NCBI GenBank assembly: GCA_944321175.1
Contig: CALUKI010000009.1
Span: 1-51,948, forward strand
DNA length: 51,948 nt
Source: an uncultured Alistipes sp.
Lineage (GTDB): Bacteria; Bacteroidota; Bacteroidia; Bacteroidales; Rikenellaceae
Reading direction: 5' to 3'
Notes under the pieces: generated by a model
What the model was told of the DNA's origin: nothing
Databases searched by the model: none
The model's input: only the letters and a program-made list of their open reading frames with translations
Program-made: the position numbers and the translations under genes
Part shown: positions 49,544 through 51,948 of the stretch, one piece after another
Numbering within the stretch: position 1 is the stretch's first letter
How the letters are laid out: every line of letters starts with the position of its first letter

Positions 49544-50047
49544 TCATTCATCGAACTTCGGTTTCAGAATCTCACTGTACAGCACGGCATGCCGCAGGTT
49601 GAACGGTTCACCAAGCGCATGTTCCAGCCCCTGTGCCGCTCCGGTTTCCGATTCTGACGGAGCCTTTGCTGTCGGACGGCTCTCCGCCGCATGGCGGGAG
49701 GGACCGTCGAGGGCCGTAATATCGAGATCGCTGTGCTGCAGTGCAAGATCGGCCGTGACCGTTGCCCTGATCGGGGTCATACATCCCCTGCTTTCATCCG
49801 CAGCCTGCTCCTGTTGCGGTTCTTTGGCGCCTTTTGCCGCCCTCCCTGCAAATGGGGGATCCAACGGCCGTTTCCTTCCGACCGGTGCCGACGGCTGCTC
49901 CGCAAGGCCTCTTTCCCGTACAACGGGCGTTGCTTTCGGGGCGGTGGCGCTACCCTGCCGCTTGCGCCTGTTGTTCTGATCGACTGCCGTCTTGACACTC
50001 CATGCAATGAGGATAACGGCCCACAACCATCCGATGATGCTTCCCAT
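49544..50047 (-). CDS. membrane-anchored unknown protein
   Basis: This 167-aa protein has one N-terminal membrane segment (IIGWLWAVILIAWSVKTAV), a basic stretch (NNRRKRQG), and a long low-complexity Pro/Ala/Arg/Gln-rich region. It ends in a compact motif, FNLRHAVLYSEILKPKFDE, of a kind I associate with small Bacteroidetes membrane proteins that follow rel/spoT. It begins 12 nt after the rel stop and is probably co-transcribed. Function is unknown; the conserved tail may be a docking peptide. Confidence 0.68.
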   Translation of the reverse strand: MGSIIGWLWAVILIAWSVKTAVDQNNRRKRQGSATAPKATPVVRERGLAEQPSAPVGRKRPLDPPFAGRAAKGAKEPQQEQAADESRGCMTPIRATVTADLALQHSDLDITALDGPSRHAAESRPTAKAPSESETGAAQGLEHALGEPFNLRHAVLYSEILKPKFDE

Positions 50048-50059
50048 ATACCTCTCCTC

Positions 50060-51948
50060 CTACAAATTGCGTTTTACACTCTCCACACCTTTGATCTTCC
50101 GCAGCTTGTCGAGAATCACGCTCAGACTCTCGGCGTCCTTGACATAGAGGCTCAACGTCCCTTCGAAGATTCCGTCATGGCTTTGAATGCCGATCTCGCG
50201 GATGTTGATGCTGAAATCGCGGCTGATGACATTGGCCAGATCGAGCAGGATTCCCGTGCGGTCGATTCCCCGCAACTCGATCGTCGAGAGATAGGAGACC
50301 GCCTTGTGCTGCGACCATTTGATTTTGTCTTTGATGATGTTCCGCCCGTATTGCGAGGCAAGGCGGTTGAGCTCGTCACATGTAGCCTTGTGAACGATGA
50401 TTTTGCCCGACTGCGGATCCCTGAACCCTACGACCTGATCCCCCGGAATGGGCTTGCAGCACTCCGCAACCTCGAATTGCGGTGCCGGTTCGTCGGAGGA
50501 GGACGCACCCTTCTCCTGCGTCTCTCCTTTCGACTTTCCCGGAATGAACAATGTCCAGAACTTCAGGATCTTGCTTGCGGAATTGGCCTTGAGGTGCTTC
50601 TCCAGATCATCCAGCCGGATGATTCCCGCCCCCAGCTTGCTGTAAAATTCCTCCTTGTTCGAACAGTCGTAGGAGGGTACCAGTTTCCGCAGTACGCGGC
50701 CCGACAGGTTGATGTTCAGTTCGGCAAGACGCTCCGCAAGCATCGCCATTCCCCGTTCGATGTTGTTCTGCTGTTCGCGCTTGAGGAAATTCTTGATCGA
50801 CTGCTTGGCCTTGCTCGTTGTGACGATGTCGAGCCATTCGGCCTTGGGACGCGAGTTGTCGGCGGTGATGATCTCGATCTGGTCGCCGCTCGAAATCTGT
50901 GTCGTGACGGGTTCGAGCTTGTGGTTGATTTTCGCGCCGATCGCCTTGTTTCCGACGTTCGTGTGGATGTCGTAGGCGAAATCGAGCGCCGTAGCGCCGA
51001 ACGGCAGCCGTCGTGTTTCACCCTTGGGTGTGAAAACAACGATCTCCGAGGTGTAGAGCGACAATTTGAAATTGTCCAGAAAGTCCACCGCGTTTTCCGT
51101 CGGCGAGTTCAATGCGTCGCGGATCTTCTTGAGCCATTTGTCCAGCTCGTCCTCACTCTGCGAGATGGTCTCGTGCTTGTACTTCCAATGGGCCGCAACC
51201 CCGCGCTCCGCGATGTCGTCCATGCGCTGCGTGCGGATCTGCACCTCGACCCATACTCCGTCGGGGCTCATGACCGTCGAATGCAGCGCCTCGTATCCGT
51301 TGGCCTTCGGGGTATTGATCCAGTCGCGCAGCCGGTCGGGCTTGGGCGTATAGATGTCCGTGATGGTCGAATAGATCTGGTAACACTGCGTCTTCTCCGA
51401 CGGAAAGGGCAACGGTTTGAAAACAATCCGTATGGCGAAGAGATCATATACCTCCTCGAAGGGAATCTGCTTGCGCTGCATCTTCATCCAGATCGAATAG
51501 ATGCTCTTCACGCGCGCCGAAATCTCGAAATTGAACCCGTCGTGCCGCAGCGCCTCGATGATCGGGGCGTTGAACCGCGCAATGAACTCCTGCCGCGACG
51601 CCTCCGTTTCGTTGAGCTTGCGGCTGATCTCCTCGTACTGCTCCGGAAAACGGTATTTCATACAGAGATCCTCCAGCTCGGTCTTGATGGCGAAGAGCCC
51701 CAACCGATATGCCAGAGGAGCAAAGAGATAGATCGTTTCACTCGTGATCTTGATCTGCTTGTTGAGCGGCATGGCGCCCAGCGTGCGCATGTTGTGCAGG
51801 CGGTCGGCGATCTTGATGAGAATGACGCGCACGTCGTCCGAAAGCGTGAGGAGCACCTTGCGGAAATATTCGGCCTGCTCGGAGGTGTCGGCGTTGAAGA
51901 CGCCCGACATCTTCGTCAGTCCGTCGACCATCGAGGCGATCTTCGGTC
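50060..51948 (-). CDS. bifunctional (p)ppGpp synthetase/hydrolase, 5' end outside window
   Basis: This is a RelA/SpoT-homologue controlling the stringent response. The visible 629 codons include the end of the HD hydrolase domain (SDDVRVILIKIADRLHNMRTL), the synthetase domain (EEVYDLFAIRIVF; INTPKANGYEALHSTV; EVQIRTQRMDDIAERGVAAHW), the TGS domain (IVVFTPKGETRRLPFGATAL), the zinc-finger-like region with CCKPIPGD, and a C-terminal ACT domain (STIELRGIDRTGILLDLANV). The frame is open through the right edge; residues before the internal Met at 51931 (PKIAS) fit the HD domain, so roughly 110 residues are missing. The intact ADRLHN and synthetase motifs suggest both activities. Confidence 0.95.
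   Translation of the reverse strand, partial: PKIASMVDGLTKMSGVFNADTSEQAEYFRKVLLTLSDDVRVILIKIADRLHNMRTLGAMPLNKQIKITSETIYLFAPLAYRLGLFAIKTELEDLCMKYRFPEQYEEISRKLNETEASRQEFIARFNAPIIEALRHDGFNFEISARVKSIYSIWMKMQRKQIPFEEVYDLFAIRIVFKPLPFPSEKTQCYQIYSTITDIYTPKPDRLRDWINTPKANGYEALHSTVMSPDGVWVEVQIRTQRMDDIAERGVAAHWKYKHETISQSEDELDKWLKKIRDALNSPTENAVDFLDNFKLSLYTSEIVVFTPKGETRRLPFGATALDFAYDIHTNVGNKAIGAKINHKLEPVTTQISSGDQIEIITADNSRPKAEWLDIVTTSKAKQSIKNFLKREQQNNIERGMAMLAERLAELNINLSGRVLRKLVPSYDCSNKEEFYSKLGAGIIRLDDLEKHLKANSASKILKFWTLFIPGKSKGETQEKGASSSDEPAPQFEVAECCKPIPGDQVVGFRDPQSGKIIVHKATCDELNRLASQYGRNIIKDKIKWSQHKAVSYLSTIELRGIDRTGILLDLANVISRDFSINIREIGIQSHDGIFEGTLSLYVKDAESLSVILDKLRKIKGVESVKRNL

Overview
The window looks like the chromosome of a GC-rich member of the Bacteroidales, most likely Alistipes or a close relative (Rikenellaceae). 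The evidence is the repeated use of Bacteroidetes-type promoters (TTTG, 19-20 nt, TAnnTTTG), weak or absent Shine-Dalgarno sequences, lipoproteins and domains typical of the phylum (DUF5689, DUF5606, DUF4840, SIMPL, MG2/TonB-plug proteins), and a base composition of clearly more than 50% GC in the coding blocks. The genus is an inference; no rRNA is present.

Positions 1-4651 are the integrase-proximal end of an integrated element. A tyrosine integrase, an unknown HTH protein, an excisionase-like HTH protein, a DUF6291 protein and a DnaB-type helicase all read leftward, away from a 46-nt 3' fragment of a tRNA-Phe gene that marks the right attachment site. The gene order suggests a phage-like replication module. 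The rest of the element and the intact tRNA-Phe should lie left of the window.

Positions 4652-44681 are mostly core chromosome. They hold a CPBP membrane protease; gltX-galM; a SIMPL protein; ychF behind a promoter-bearing tandem repeat array; a DUF4840 lipoprotein; a large acidic unknown followed by rsmI; an LpxL-like acyltransferase with two glycosyltransferases; glnS; an outer-membrane-like protein divergent from a TrmH-family gene and panB; a C69 dipeptidase and lpdA; an MG2/TonB-plug protein whose promoter spacer contains a G10 tract; serB with two DUF5689 lipoproteins; mscS; a small lipoprotein; a DUF5606 gene; mgsA; a secreted galM-like lipoprotein with an AlkZ-like protein; CNNM/CBS-dusB behind a second promoter-repeat array; argS; a 97-aa unknown; an aldehyde dehydrogenase; and a zinc-type ABC ATPase/binding-protein pair lacking a permease.

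Positions about 44700-48840 are an unusual, partly AT-rich, gene-poor accessory stretch. It holds an 86-bp tandem duplication; a minus-strand cluster of tandem 45-codon membrane-peptide reading frames (one intact, one with a 1-nt deletion, one truncated) ending in a perfect terminator; a decayed gene next to a C9/G9 tract; an XRE regulator whose upstream region carries repeated TTTACAATTGTAAA-type palindromes; diverged ~82-nt repeats; and an inverted 53-nt copy of part of the neighbouring HIT gene. I consider this the best place to look for something undescribed. The window closes with the HIT protein, a membrane-anchored unknown and the 3' five-sixths or so of a SpoT/RelA-type (p)ppGpp enzyme.
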